The notes below the pieces were generated by a model. It was given only the letters and a program-made list of their open reading frames with translations, had not been told where the DNA came from and did not search any database. The position numbers and the translations under genes were made by a program. From contig NCEU01000009.1 in assembly GCA_002280855.1 (NCBI GenBank), positions 104,007 through 168,006 of the forward strand: a stretch of DNA of 64,000 nucleotides, written 5' to 3'. This DNA is from Sphingomonadales bacterium 32-65-25. GTDB lineage: Bacteria > Pseudomonadota > Alphaproteobacteria > Sphingomonadales > Sphingomonadaceae. Positions 26,563 to 36,365 of this stretch are shown in pieces (position 1 is the stretch's first letter; the number at the start of each line of letters is the position of its first letter).

Positions 26563-28857
26563 TCACTTGCTGTTCATCACCCACACACCATCCCATGCCT
26601 CCGTCGGCGGGCTTGCCAAGAGAGCCTGGCAACGATCGATATAGGTTTGTGAAAGACTGTCGCTGGGATTGAGCTGCAGGCAACGTTCAAAACGCTGGAT
26701 GGCGCGATCGAATTTTCCTCCACGATAATCCACCATGGCTTCGCCGAAATGGTTGACCACGTCCATAAGGTTCGGGAAGCTTTGGGTGTCATGAAAGTCG
26801 AGGATTTCGAACACACGGACCGGCTGGGTCTTGCCCTTGACGACAACCAGGTCGATGTCGCGAAGGCGATACGTTCCGCGCAGTTTAGACACTGTGGATT
26901 CACTCGCAAGAATGCGCGCCGAATACGCCTTACAGGCGCTCTCCAAACGTGAAGCCAGATTCACACCATCTCCAATAACGGTATAGTCCATGCGTTTGGG
27001 GCTACCGATGTTGCCGGACACCACATTATCGGTGTTGAGACCGATACCCATGTCAACGGTTTTCAGACCCTGCGCTCTGCGCACGACGTTCCATTCCCAA
27101 AGTTCCTGGATCATTGTGATCGCGGCGCGCACAGCGCGATCAGGATCGTCCCCTTGGGCGACCGGCAGGCCAAAGCAGGCCATGATCGCATCGCCAATGA
27201 ACTTGTCCAGCATCCCACCTTCGCGGGTAATGCAATCAACCATCATCGTGAAATACTGGTTGAGGAACTGTACGGTGCCCTGTGCCCCGGACTCCTCTGT
27301 AATAGCCGTGAAACCGCGCACGTCGGTGAACATGATGGTGGCTTCGGCATTGACACCACCAAGAAGATCCAGTCCGTCATTCTCCAGCATCTTTGCAGCG
27401 ATTACAGGATCCATGTAGCGGGACATCGTCGATTTCATGCGTTTTTCACTGCTGATATCTTCGAACATCAGCATAGAACCGAGCGATTTATCATCTGCTG
27501 CTCGCAATGGCATGAACGTTATGTTGACCGATTTTTCCTGCGCACCCACTGAAAGGGTGCTGTCAGGGTAGAAACTGCTCTCTTGGCTGGCCCGGGTGTG
27601 TTCGAGTTGGTCAAGTAACCACTGGCCATTTTCGCCCAGCATGTCGGTCAGCGGCTTGCCAATGAGTTCCGCTTCCGATGCGCCCCAGATGCGTGCTCCA
27701 GCGGCGTTGCTGGTTACGATTTTGTTGTTGGCGTCAAGCGTGAGGACGCCGTTGGACATGCTTTGCAACATGCTTTCGTTGTAGTTTTTTATCCTCTGCA
27801 CATCATCGAAAAGCTTTGAGTTTTCGAGCGCAATGGCGATCTGCGCGGTAAACGCCTTCAGGCGTTGCTCGTCCTCGTCCGAAAAGCTTCCGCCTTTCTT
27901 GTTGAGCACCTGTGCCACACCGATCGCGCGATTTTCCTTGTTGATGATGGGAACGCACAGGATCGATCGTGTGAAGAAGCCGGTCTGCCTGTCGAAGGAA
28001 GGGTTGAACCGCAAATCTGCATAGGCATGCGGAATGTTCATTGTCTGGCCAGCGGTGAAAACGGCACCAGCGATACCGAGGTTTGCCGGAAAACGGATTT
28101 CCGAGATATCGCCGCCGGTGCTCACCCGTGAAAACAAAGTGCCAGTTGCGGTATCGTGAAGGAATATCGTCGCACGTTCAGCGCCCAGCATCTTCGTTGT
28201 CTCGCTGACGGCACGCTGCAAAAGGCGGGAAAGGTCGAATTCTGAATTGATGTCTGACACCAGTTCCAGAAACGCCATTTCCTTGCCGCGGATGCGTTCA
28301 ATCTCTTCCAGATACTGCATGCTCTGAAGGATGGTGCAGGCTTGATTGGTGATATCCTGCAGAAGATCGAGATCTGTGTCGCTAAATGCGCCATTGCGGC
28401 GATTTAGGCTTTGAATTACGCCGATAATCTCGCCCGAGGCGGCATAAAGCGGTACGCAGATGACATTGCGCGTCACAAAGCCCGTGCGTTCATCAACCGA
28501 TTGATTGAAGCGGGGGTCATGGTAGGGGTCATCACAGCGCACGGATTCGCCCGATCGGAAGACGTGACCGGCGATACCGCTGCTGTTGAGTATGCGAATT
28601 TCCCGGACGAGATTGCCCTCCGCGACGCGGGAATATAGCTCGCCTGTCTTGGGGTCGTTGAGAAACAGGGTGCCGCGCTCGCAATCCAGCTCACGCGAAG
28701 TTAGATGCACCAATTCGGCAAGCACGGAGTTCAGATCGGTGAGGCTGGCGCAGCGGCGGGTGACTTCCAGCAGCACATTCGCGCGGTGCAAAGCCTCGTC
28801 GCGGCGAGTGCGGCGCGCGACCGAGCGGCTCATACCGTTCGGAAATTCGGCGTTCAT
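26563..28857 (-). CDS. GAF-GAF-PAS class III nucleotide cyclase with TPR tail
   Basis: 764 residues, no membrane helix. Two GAF domains (about 30-175 and 200-350; both with a GFxTRxxxCVP motif), a PAS domain (about 360-465) and a class III cyclase domain (about 490-690). Metal-binding Asp residues are in TIMFTDVRGF and MLDKFIGDAIMACFG; DYTVIGDGVNLASRLE holds the transition-state Asn and Arg. Substrate positions read Lys (LDKF) and Thr (DYT), as in class IIIb adenylyl cyclases such as cyanobacterial CyaB, which can respond to bicarbonate. A short TPR (FDRAIQRFERCLQLNP) ends the protein. Product cAMP is likely but inferred. Confidence 0.9.
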   Translation of the reverse strand: MNAEFPNGMSRSVARRTRRDEALHRANVLLEVTRRCASLTDLNSVLAELVHLTSRELDCERGTLFLNDPKTGELYSRVAEGNLVREIRILNSSGIAGHVFRSGESVRCDDPYHDPRFNQSVDERTGFVTRNVICVPLYAASGEIIGVIQSLNRRNGAFSDTDLDLLQDITNQACTILQSMQYLEEIERIRGKEMAFLELVSDINSEFDLSRLLQRAVSETTKMLGAERATIFLHDTATGTLFSRVSTGGDISEIRFPANLGIAGAVFTAGQTMNIPHAYADLRFNPSFDRQTGFFTRSILCVPIINKENRAIGVAQVLNKKGGSFSDEDEQRLKAFTAQIAIALENSKLFDDVQRIKNYNESMLQSMSNGVLTLDANNKIVTSNAAGARIWGASEAELIGKPLTDMLGENGQWLLDQLEHTRASQESSFYPDSTLSVGAQEKSVNITFMPLRAADDKSLGSMLMFEDISSEKRMKSTMSRYMDPVIAAKMLENDGLDLLGGVNAEATIMFTDVRGFTAITEESGAQGTVQFLNQYFTMMVDCITREGGMLDKFIGDAIMACFGLPVAQGDDPDRAVRAAITMIQELWEWNVVRRAQGLKTVDMGIGLNTDNVVSGNIGSPKRMDYTVIGDGVNLASRLESACKAYSARILASESTVSKLRGTYRLRDIDLVVVKGKTQPVRVFEILDFHDTQSFPNLMDVVNHFGEAMVDYRGGKFDRAIQRFERCLQLNPSDSLSQTYIDRCQALLASPPTEAWDGVWVMNSK

Positions 28858-29273
28858 GCGTTGGTTTCCAGTTGGATGCGGAGCAGTTTGATCTGTTCCT
28901 TGAGAACTTCCTGATCACGATGGGCCAACGCCTCTTGCGACCGAAATGATTGGGCGGCATCGGCATTGGCCCCGTCCAGTTGAAGACGTAGCGCATTGAC
29001 CGCCGAACGAAGCTGATCGGTTTCTGCCGCATGCGCTGCACGCAGCGCCTGCAACGCGGCCTCCGAAGCCATTGCCTGGCTATCCAGCCCTTCCCGCAAT
29101 GCCTGAACGGTATCCTTTAGAACAGCAATGTCCTGGGCCATGGCAGCCCGAACGCTTTGCACTTCGGTTTGGGTGTGTGCAGCGGCCGCTTCCAGCGCGT
29201 TCCGGAGCTGGTCTATTGTCGAGTGCAGCTGCAGGTTTTGCGCGTGGAGATCTGAAATCTCTGCCATTGCCAT
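28854..29273 (-). CDS. Coiled-coil protein coupled to the cyclase
   Basis: About 139 residues, almost entirely predicted coiled coil (heptads in LHAQNLQLHSTIDQLRNALE through EVLKEQIKLLRIQLE). Its stop overlaps the cyclase start (ATGA), so the two are translationally coupled. Starts at 29273 or 29267 (MAMAEIS) are both possible; ribosome-site support is weak and the frame is open to 29345. It may scaffold, localise or activate the cyclase, but no family was recognised. Confidence 0.6.
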   Translation of the reverse strand: MAMAEISDLHAQNLQLHSTIDQLRNALEAAAAHTQTEVQSVRAAMAQDIAVLKDTVQALREGLDSQAMASEAALQALRAAHAAETDQLRSAVNALRLQLDGANADAAQSFRSQEALAHRDQEVLKEQIKLLRIQLETNA

Positions 29274-29610
29274 GGTCGCCAACGGCTTACCCTCCCCAAC
29301 ATGACGTGACGCAGCCCCGTGGCTTTGTCGCGACAGGGGTTGCAACCGGGCAGTTGTTGTTGCGGGTGAGACGAGTCAAAGCAAAGGCCTGTTCCCTTGC
29401 ACCCAGCCTGCTTCATAGGCCATTGGCTCCACGGCGCCCAAGTGCAACAACAACCGCTCTGCGCTGATCTTCGCTGGATGAGATCAGGGTTCAGTTCTCA
29501 TTGCGCGAACCATCTTGGGGCTTGCGTATCAGTTCATACCGAACGACGGCTGGCAAACGGACCAACACACTCTGGCCGCCCGTTGTGCGGGGCGCAGAAA
29601 GCGTACAGCA

Positions 29611-29802
29611 TCACATTATGAAATCGCGGAAATCCTCCAACACCACATCACTTGCACGCCACCCAGCAAGCTGCTCATTCGTGCCGCCCGCAAGCCGTTC
29701 AGCTTTAGGTATTAAAGCGACCTCTGGCCTGGCCCACTCGTCAAACTCATCTTCAGTTCCCTGTCGGCGATAGGTCCGATAACGGATCATTCTGCCGCGC
29801 AT
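29611..29802 (-). CDS. Possible small hypothetical protein
   Basis: 63 codons with a balanced, acidic composition (QGTEDEFDEWARPEVALIPKAERLAGG), more protein-like than the other frames in this gene-poor stretch. No Shine-Dalgarno and no recognisable family. The region 29274-30283 is otherwise decayed sequence, so this could be a remnant. Confidence 0.25.
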   Translation of the reverse strand: MRGRMIRYRTYRRQGTEDEFDEWARPEVALIPKAERLAGGTNEQLAGWRASDVVLEDFRDFIM

Positions 29803-29837
29803 ATCTTTGGGCCTGGCGCCAGTCCCTCTGACACAGA

Positions 29838-30175
29838 GTGCTCTCTTTTTCGCGGTGCCGCTGCATGGAAGGTCGTGTCACACGACCATTCCCGACCGTG
29901 CCCACCACCGTGCTCGCAGCGCATTCTATCACGCTCGACACGATGTTTAATGAGCTGGCCAGGCACGCGGCCCTCAACAAAGGCGAGTATTTCAACGCTG
30001 CCGAGCGATACGCCCACTTAGCCTTGAAGGCGCAGAGCAACCCTTGAGGCGCTGGCCAAGCTCCACCAGCCGCGCGAGCGGGCGGTGCGGCATGTGCATG
30101 TAAACCAGGGCGGGTGCGGGGACGCCCAACCAGGCTCATCTGTCGCCGGTTCTGCCTCTGAGTCCCGATGGATGA
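29838..30175 (+). pseudogene. Decayed 'LALKAQ/HVHV' family gene, copy 1
   Basis: Two adjacent frames together reconstruct one protein. The first reads …MFNELARHAALNKGEYFNAAERY then AHLALKAQSN before a stop at 30045-30047. A second frame continues TLEALAKLHQPRERAVRHVHVNQGG to about 30175. I recognise this as a small conserved protein of sphingomonads and their mobile elements (LALKAQ…ATxExLAxLHQPRE..V.HVHVxEGGQA). A frameshift and a short deletion split it here. A second broken copy lies at 36366-36571, on the other side of the autotransporter gene. Confidence 0.6.
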
Positions 30176-30223
30176 AATCAGGGGGGTCGGGTCAGAAGGT
30201 GTAAACCAGCTCGCGGAAAACGA

Positions 30224-30262
30224 GATCGGGGCGCGGTGGTCAATGCCCACCGCGCCCCGATC
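30224..30262 (-). terminator. Terminator of the autotransporter gene
   Basis: A perfect 16-bp GC-rich stem (arms 30224-30239 and 30247-30262) with a 7-base loop begins 22 bases after the autotransporter stop. On the minus strand it is followed within a few bases by TTTT. This is a strong intrinsic terminator. Confidence 0.8.
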
Positions 30263-30283
30263 GCTCAAATCAAGTCTCGATTA

Positions 30284-33200
30284 TCAGAAGTTGATCAAGA
30301 CGGAAGTCCGGCCACCGTAAAGGGAATTGTTGCCCACTTTGCCTTCAAGCGTCCAACGAACACCGTTGGCGATATCAACAATGGTACCCAGGCTGGCCTT
30401 CACGCGGGTGGGTGAGAATCCGGGGTTAGTGACAGTCACGTTGACGGATTCAGCGCTGATATTGGCTGTCATTGCCTGATCCGTGCTCTCGAAGTCATGA
30501 TCGACCTTGAGCCCCAAGTAACCGCGCATACCGGCACGGAGTTCATAGCCAACCCGGATATCGCCGGACGCCATGGCGAAACGATTTTTGGTCGCATTCA
30601 CTGACAGGTTATCGAGCGTACCAGCACCAGTTTCGCTAAAGCCCGACACGTTATTCCTAACGCTCAGCAGTTCCGTAGCAAAATCAATCGTAAGCTTCTT
30701 TGTTACGCGATGGTATTCGAAGCCCCCGCCAAATACGGTCGACGAACCCTTCACAACACCGAAAGCAGCAGTGCCGGCATTGGTCACACGATTACCCCTG
30801 AACGCGTAATCACCGTAGGCAACGCGAGCAGCAATTCTCAAGGCACTATCGAAAGCAACCGGCACCGACGCGCCGAAGCTGAATTGATCACCACGAACAT
30901 CGCTGCGCAGATAATCGCTCTCAACAGAGCCATCGGTTTTCCCGTAAGACAGTTGGACGCGAGCCACTGGCAGGTGAGCGACGGCGCCAATGTTAAAGCG
31001 CCGATCGGTCGAATTGTAACGCGCGAACCCTTCACGATTCCGGTTCTTCATGTCTCCCAGATCGATTGAACCGGTCATAGCGAAGACCGGGCTGTCGACC
31101 GTGTCGTAGCCGCCAAGTTCAAGGCGATTATCGAGCATCGACAGTTTCATGTGATCCATCAGGCCGATGTAGGCTTCGGGCGACGCACGATCGAACACTG
31201 CAGCAACAGACTGCGGGTTTCCGCTTACCAGAGCACTGGCAGCATACTCGATCAGACGGCCGCCATAGTACTGATTCACACCGCCTGCCGAGCCGACACG
31301 CAGTTGGTTCACCATCGCTCCAGCGTTCTTGTTCACAGAGATCGCTGTTTCGAAGCCTGCTGGGCTGAAGGAGCCCAGGCCCACCACGGAACCCGTTGCC
31401 AGATTGAACGCCACGCTGCGGCCAAATTGGCTTGTAACCGTGCCGAATTGACCAGCGACCGAACCAGGCGCGAAGGCAAAGAGCTTCACAGTTTGCGCCA
31501 GATCGAGCTCGAACGTGTTCGAGTTCAATATGTTAAGTCGCGAACTGTCGTTTAGGGCCAATTTGCCTGTCACGACGATCTGATCAAAGCCGCCAGCCGC
31601 CGCCGAAGCGCCAGCACCGGTGTTGCCCTCAATCTCCATGTCGGTAACGGACAGCTTATCAAGCGTGAGATTGGCGAAAGTCATCACGCCCGGAGAATTG
31701 CCGGGCCGCAGCAGACCTGCCGAGCTGCCGCCAACCGATACCGTACCCGACACCGAGCCAACGCCGGAAAGTCGGCCACCACCATTGATTGTGGTGTTGG
31801 TGCTGGCGATCCGCCCACCAACCGTACCGTCAGCAGAGCCAAGGTGGAGCACGCCAGTGACGTTGCTTGTCGCCGCGTTGACCACACCGACCACATTGAG
31901 CGTGCCGGAGACAGTCACTGCCGGGGCATTCAGCGTCCCAGTCTGCGCAACATTCATCGTGCTATTCGCTGCAACGGCGAAATTGCCCGATGTCGAATTG
32001 ATGGTGCTTGAGAGATTAAAGCTGCCGGACTGAACCTGAATGTTGCCAGAGCCGGACACGGTTCCGCTGAAGTTGCCTCCATTGGCCAGGGACAGGTTGT
32101 TGCCATTGAGCGCCAGCGAGCCTGAGCCGGTCAGATTGCGAATTGTCTGATTGCCCGCGACCAGATCAAGAGACGTACCAGCGGACAAACTGACCGCAAG
32201 CGCTGTATCAAGGATGCCCGCGCCATTAACGGCAACGGTGCCTTGTTCGATGCTCAGCGACGCTGGTGCGAAGCTGCCCGCAGGACCAGCCAAGGTCAGG
32301 GTCGCCTGTCCGGTCTTTGTAACGCTGCCGGATCCGACGATGCTGCCAGCATAGCTGCCGTTCGCCGTTTGGTTGACCACGAAGCTGCCCGCCCCAATGT
32401 CAATGATACCGCCAGCGCCCGAAAGCGAGCCGGTCGAAAGACCGGCTGTGGCTGTCAGTTCGCCGCTGTTCTGGACATAGGCACCCGTGACGATCAGGTT
32501 GGCAGCGGCATTGATGGTGCCGCTGTTGGTGAGCGTGGCGAACCGGTTTTCGCCGCTAGCACCCAGCGTCATCGTTGCGCCAGCAGCATTGCTGACAGCG
32601 CCACTGACCTGCAGATTGCCGCCAGACACCAGGGTTCCGGCATTCGACAGCGAGCCAGCGACCGACGCAGCTTGGCCAGCTGCAAGGTCGAGAGAAGCGC
32701 CTGCCGCATTGCTAGCATTGCCCCGAACAACGATGCTGCCGTTGAAGCTGGCGGCGCCGGTGTTGATCAGATCGGTAACGATAAGGTTGGCATTGCCCAA
32801 CAGGACGCCGGCATTGCGAATGGAGCGCACTTCATCGGCGGTGCCCATCACAAGGCGGCCGCTCTGGCCAACCGTGATATCAAGCGTGTCAGCAAAAGTA
32901 CCGCCACCGGTGGTGTCAATCCCGCCAAGTTCGACCGTGAGGCCGCCGACAAAACTGTTTTCGCCGGTAAGGACCAAGGTCCCAGCACCTTGCTTGACCA
33001 AGAAGCCCGGTCCAACGATCGTCCCGGAATACAAGCTGTCACCCGACTGATCGATGATGAGCGTGTTTGCCACGCGCTGCAGCCCGCCAAGATCGACGAT
33101 ACCGGTTGGGTCCTGAAAACCGGTTGCAATGATACGACGCACCGCAGCCTGCTCAACACCAGCGTCAACCTGGCCCACGACAACCAGCAGGCCATCATTG

Positions 33201-36187
33201 GTCACAGTCGATCCGGACGTGATGTTCCCGGCGAGAAACACAATCCCACCCTCAGCAAAATCGACGCTACCGGCCGCTTCTAGATCACCGTTGAGACTGA
33301 TCTCACCACCGGCGAGGTTCGCCAGCGTGGTAACAGAAGTGCTCACGCCCAGCCGCAGCGCGCCTTGGTTCTGGACATCACCAAGCGATGAATTTCCAAC
33401 AAGGGCCATTGTGCCCGTGTTGGTCACATTGCCGGCGACCGTGGGCCCGTCGAGAAATGCCAGCGTGCCACTGTTGGTGATGGTCCCGGCGTTCATGGCG
33501 CCAGATGCGGCCAGCAAGCCGGCGTTCGCGATGTCTCCAACGGTTGCACCGCCTGCAATACGAAGTTCGCCACCAGCGGCGTTCGTGATCCCGCCGGTAT
33601 TGGCCGACGCATTGAACGAAATCGTTCCGGCATTGTCGATGTTGCCCGTTGTGGCTGCAGCACCCAGTGAAATCACGCCCGTGTTTGCGATGTTGCCCAG
33701 GTCCGCTTCGCCAGCAATGCTCAGATTCCCGGCGTTGTTGATGTTGCCCGTTGTGGCCGCAGCACCCAGCGAAATCACACCCGTGTTTGCGATGTCGGCC
33801 AGGTTCGCTTCGCCAGCAATGCTCAGGGACCCGGCATTGTTGATGGAACCCGACGTGATCGTGGAACGCGCCGCAACAACGCCCTGTCCGCCGATCACCA
33901 CGGTCCGCAGACGCTCTGGGCCGGCAAAATCCACAAGCCCTGCGTTCACCAGAAGATCGCCGCCCAGCGTTTCGTCCATCATGCGGCCGATTGCGTCCTG
34001 GAAGCCGGTGCTCACCGTCCCGTTGTTGACCGTGAGGCCTGACAAACGGTTCTGATTGGTGAAATACGCCGTGCCGCTATAGCCGGCGCTGTTGATCACA
34101 AGCGTGCCGTTGGTGAAGCGCCCCGCCATGACAGCCCAGTCATTATCGGATGTCAGGTTGTCGTAAACGGCGATGCGCCCGGCCAGACCATTCAGGTTGA
34201 CGTTGTTGACAAGCGTAACCGCACCGGCGCCGAAATCCGAACCGAAGATCAGCGTGCTGCCGTTACCAACAAAGCCGCTGCTTCCCCAGGTGAGCGTTTG
34301 GCCGCTGGAGGACACGGTCTTGCCGAAGTTGAGCGTGAGACCGCCTTCTCCGGCCGCGAAGCCGCCGCTGCCCGACCAGTTCACCTGGTTTGGCAAAACG
34401 GTTCCAACCCGGCGAACGATATCGCCCGAGGTCAGGAGAACGCCCGCAGTATTGTTGGAAAGCGTCGCAGCAGGGCCAGTGCCACCAATGGTGCCGGTGC
34501 CGTTGAAATTTATCCGGCTATCGGCGTGGATGCCCGCGCCGATATCGGCTTCCAGCGTTGCGCCGCTGATGAAGGTTGTGCCCGAATAGCTGTTCTCACC
34601 CGCAAACTGGACGAGACCGCCGCCGCCAATCTGGATGCTGGCCCCGTCGCCGGAACGCAGCGAAGCGCCGTCGATGCTGGCGGCACTGTTGTCGGCAATG
34701 GAACCCTCAAATCGGATCGTGTTGCCCAGGCCGGGCCGAAGATTGACGATGCCGCCCTTCATGACAAACAGGTCTGTCCCTGCTGCCTGCCCGGCTTCAC
34801 CGTCGTTGTCGCTGCTGCCGCCCAGAATATAGTTATCGGCAAACAATGCGTTGCCAGCGATATTCAGCGTTCCGCCCTTCGCAACGAAGATCGCTCCGCC
34901 AAAACCAGAGCCGCCGCCGCCGCCGACATCATCACCGTTGGAACCCACGCCGGCACCGAAGCCGGCAGCGCCGCCATCACCGGCATCGCCGTCCAGATAA
35001 TCATCGCCGACGCCGCCAAAGGCACCAGATGCTCCACCAGCACCGCCAACGCCGCCGGATGCACCACCAGCACCAAATGCGCTGACACCGCCGGCTCCAC
35101 CCGAGCCGCCGCCGCCGCCAACAGCACCGCTGGTGCCAACAGCAAAGCCGCCAAAACCACCGGCCCCGCCGGTACCGCCGCTGAAGAAGCCGCCGCCGTC
35201 TCCGCCGGTGCCGCCGCTGCCGCCATCGCCGCCCGAACCGGAAGCGCCCAGCTGGTAGGCTGTCACGGTCGTGGCGATCAGATAGGCTGTGTCGCCCAGC
35301 AGGCGTACCAGCTCTTCTCTGGCATCCACGGCTTCAGCCGCTGCCATCTCGGTAAATTGCGTGGCAAGCGTCACGAACAACGGTGCCAGGGCTGCGGTCG
35401 TCGGGCCGCCCGCATTGACCCCGGCAGCTGCGGCAACGGACAGTGCAGTCATCTGAATCGCGATCGCAGCGAAATCTGAGCCTTCTTTGATCGTCTTGGC
35501 GAGCTGGACGGTATCGTAGGCGACATTGAGTGCAGCGAGCACCGTGTCCGCCGTCACAGCAAGACCGTTGGAGCCGGCTCCGCCCAATCCACCTTGACCG
35601 CCAACGCCCACATCGGCGTTGCCACCGTTGAAGCCGCCAAAACCAGCGCCGCCCTTGCCGCCATCAAAATTGGCGAAGCCAACGTCCGAGTTGGCACCAT
35701 TCGAGCCGGCCCCAGCCGTGCCGGGCGAAACCAGCCCGTTCATGGAACCGCCACTGGATCCTACGCCGCCGATACCGCCTTCGGCGGTGTTGCTGCGAAG
35801 CGTAACGTTGGAAAGCGTAAGCGTGTGGCTATCATCGACGAAGAACACGCCGCCAAGCCCGGCGCCGCCGCCGCTTCCATCACCGCCGCGCGCAGCGAAA
35901 TTCGAAAAGATCGTGTTTGTATCATCGGCGCCCACGGTCAGGCTCTTGCCGGCCGAAGCCGCAAAGGCTTCCTGCAACGGAACAACAACCAATGCACCCG
36001 ATGGCGTCGAATTGATCACATTCGGGTTCGATGCGCCGTTCTGAACGACATCAGTGATGACGTAACCAGCCCCTCCATTGCCGTCGATCAGTGCTTCGCG
36101 CGGAATGGCAACAGCAGGCGATGCGGCCAGTGCGACGCTGGCGGCCATGACCGACGCTGATACGCGGAGGAGATGCTTATTGTTCAT
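30284..36187 (-). CDS. Giant autotransporter (type Va) with Gly-rich passenger
   Basis: 1967 residues. A signal peptide (MNNKHLLRVSASVMAASVALAASPAVA) is followed by a passenger with very Gly-rich stretches (GGSGGTGGDGGGFFSGG, about 95-460). An Ala-rich, probably helical block of about 90 residues (about 220-310) interrupts them. Next come beta-helix modules with autotransporter-associated repeats (LVKQGAGTLVLTGENSFVGG; VTKTGQATLTLAGP) and repeated TGNINNAG-type units. The last ~270 residues form the barrel, ending GGRTSVLINF with terminal Phe. Likely a surface adhesin or matrix protein; no protease triad was noticed. GGAAAA precedes the ATG, a hairpin lies in the leader, and a strong terminator follows. 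Confidence 0.93.
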   Translation of the reverse strand: MNNKHLLRVSASVMAASVALAASPAVAIPREALIDGNGGAGYVITDVVQNGASNPNVINSTPSGALVVVPLQEAFAASAGKSLTVGADDTNTIFSNFAARGGDGSGGGAGLGGVFFVDDSHTLTLSNVTLRSNTAEGGIGGVGSSGGSMNGLVSPGTAGAGSNGANSDVGFANFDGGKGGAGFGGFNGGNADVGVGGQGGLGGAGSNGLAVTADTVLAALNVAYDTVQLAKTIKEGSDFAAIAIQMTALSVAAAAGVNAGGPTTAALAPLFVTLATQFTEMAAAEAVDAREELVRLLGDTAYLIATTVTAYQLGASGSGGDGGSGGTGGDGGGFFSGGTGGAGGFGGFAVGTSGAVGGGGGSGGAGGVSAFGAGGASGGVGGAGGASGAFGGVGDDYLDGDAGDGGAAGFGAGVGSNGDDVGGGGGSGFGGAIFVAKGGTLNIAGNALFADNYILGGSSDNDGEAGQAAGTDLFVMKGGIVNLRPGLGNTIRFEGSIADNSAASIDGASLRSGDGASIQIGGGGLVQFAGENSYSGTTFISGATLEADIGAGIHADSRINFNGTGTIGGTGPAATLSNNTAGVLLTSGDIVRRVGTVLPNQVNWSGSGGFAAGEGGLTLNFGKTVSSSGQTLTWGSSGFVGNGSTLIFGSDFGAGAVTLVNNVNLNGLAGRIAVYDNLTSDNDWAVMAGRFTNGTLVINSAGYSGTAYFTNQNRLSGLTVNNGTVSTGFQDAIGRMMDETLGGDLLVNAGLVDFAGPERLRTVVIGGQGVVAARSTITSGSINNAGSLSIAGEANLADIANTGVISLGAAATTGNINNAGNLSIAGEADLGNIANTGVISLGAAATTGNIDNAGTISFNASANTGGITNAAGGELRIAGGATVGDIANAGLLAASGAMNAGTITNSGTLAFLDGPTVAGNVTNTGTMALVGNSSLGDVQNQGALRLGVSTSVTTLANLAGGEISLNGDLEAAGSVDFAEGGIVFLAGNITSGSTVTNDGLLVVVGQVDAGVEQAAVRRIIATGFQDPTGIVDLGGLQRVANTLIIDQSGDSLYSGTIVGPGFLVKQGAGTLVLTGENSFVGGLTVELGGIDTTGGGTFADTLDITVGQSGRLVMGTADEVRSIRNAGVLLGNANLIVTDLINTGAASFNGSIVVRGNASNAAGASLDLAAGQAASVAGSLSNAGTLVSGGNLQVSGAVSNAAGATMTLGASGENRFATLTNSGTINAAANLIVTGAYVQNSGELTATAGLSTGSLSGAGGIIDIGAGSFVVNQTANGSYAGSIVGSGSVTKTGQATLTLAGPAGSFAPASLSIEQGTVAVNGAGILDTALAVSLSAGTSLDLVAGNQTIRNLTGSGSLALNGNNLSLANGGNFSGTVSGSGNIQVQSGSFNLSSTINSTSGNFAVAANSTMNVAQTGTLNAPAVTVSGTLNVVGVVNAATSNVTGVLHLGSADGTVGGRIASTNTTINGGGRLSGVGSVSGTVSVGGSSAGLLRPGNSPGVMTFANLTLDKLSVTDMEIEGNTGAGASAAAGGFDQIVVTGKLALNDSSRLNILNSNTFELDLAQTVKLFAFAPGSVAGQFGTVTSQFGRSVAFNLATGSVVGLGSFSPAGFETAISVNKNAGAMVNQLRVGSAGGVNQYYGGRLIEYAASALVSGNPQSVAAVFDRASPEAYIGLMDHMKLSMLDNRLELGGYDTVDSPVFAMTGSIDLGDMKNRNREGFARYNSTDRRFNIGAVAHLPVARVQLSYGKTDGSVESDYLRSDVRGDQFSFGASVPVAFDSALRIAARVAYGDYAFRGNRVTNAGTAAFGVVKGSSTVFGGGFEYHRVTKKLTIDFATELLSVRNNVSGFSETGAGTLDNLSVNATKNRFAMASGDIRVGYELRAGMRGYLGLKVDHDFESTDQAMTANISAESVNVTVTNPGFSPTRVKASLGTIVDIANGVRWTLEGKVGNNSLYGGRTSVLINF
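33641..33844 (-). repeat. Tandem 102-bp repeats in the autotransporter passenger
   Basis: Two adjacent copies with a 102-base period (33641-33742, 33743-33844) encode a 34-residue unit (NNAGNLSIAGEA.L.NIANTGVISLGAAATTG). Neighbouring sequence holds more diverged units. Near-identity at DNA level implies recent duplication or recombination that can change passenger length. Confidence 0.8.
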
Positions 36188-36223
36188 GTTTTTTCCATTT
36201 AAAGGCGCAATAATTCGGCAAGA

Positions 36224-36239
36224 CCCGCAAGTTTGCGGG
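36224..36239 (-). promoter_or_regulatory. Hairpin in the autotransporter leader
   Basis: The palindrome CCCGCAAGTTTGCGGG lies 37-52 bases upstream of the autotransporter ATG, in an A/T-rich leader. It could be part of the 5' untranslated region or an operator; nothing distinguishes these. Confidence 0.4.
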
Positions 36240-36365
36240 GCAGCAAAACAGCGATATTTTAGATCGGGCCGTCCTAAATCATTAATGACCCATTCAGCGC
36301 CATCGAAACAACAATCTAATCGGATGTGAATTGGTTCTAAAAATTATTTTCCTTGGGTGAAGCGC

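Noticed and set aside
29871..29887. Palindrome GGTCGTGTCACACGACC as a terminator
   Set aside because: One-base loop and no T-tract on either strand; not tied to a gene end.
29753..30268. Minus-strand 171-codon frame
   Set aside because: Antisense to the recognisable remnant of the LALKAQ/HVHV gene.
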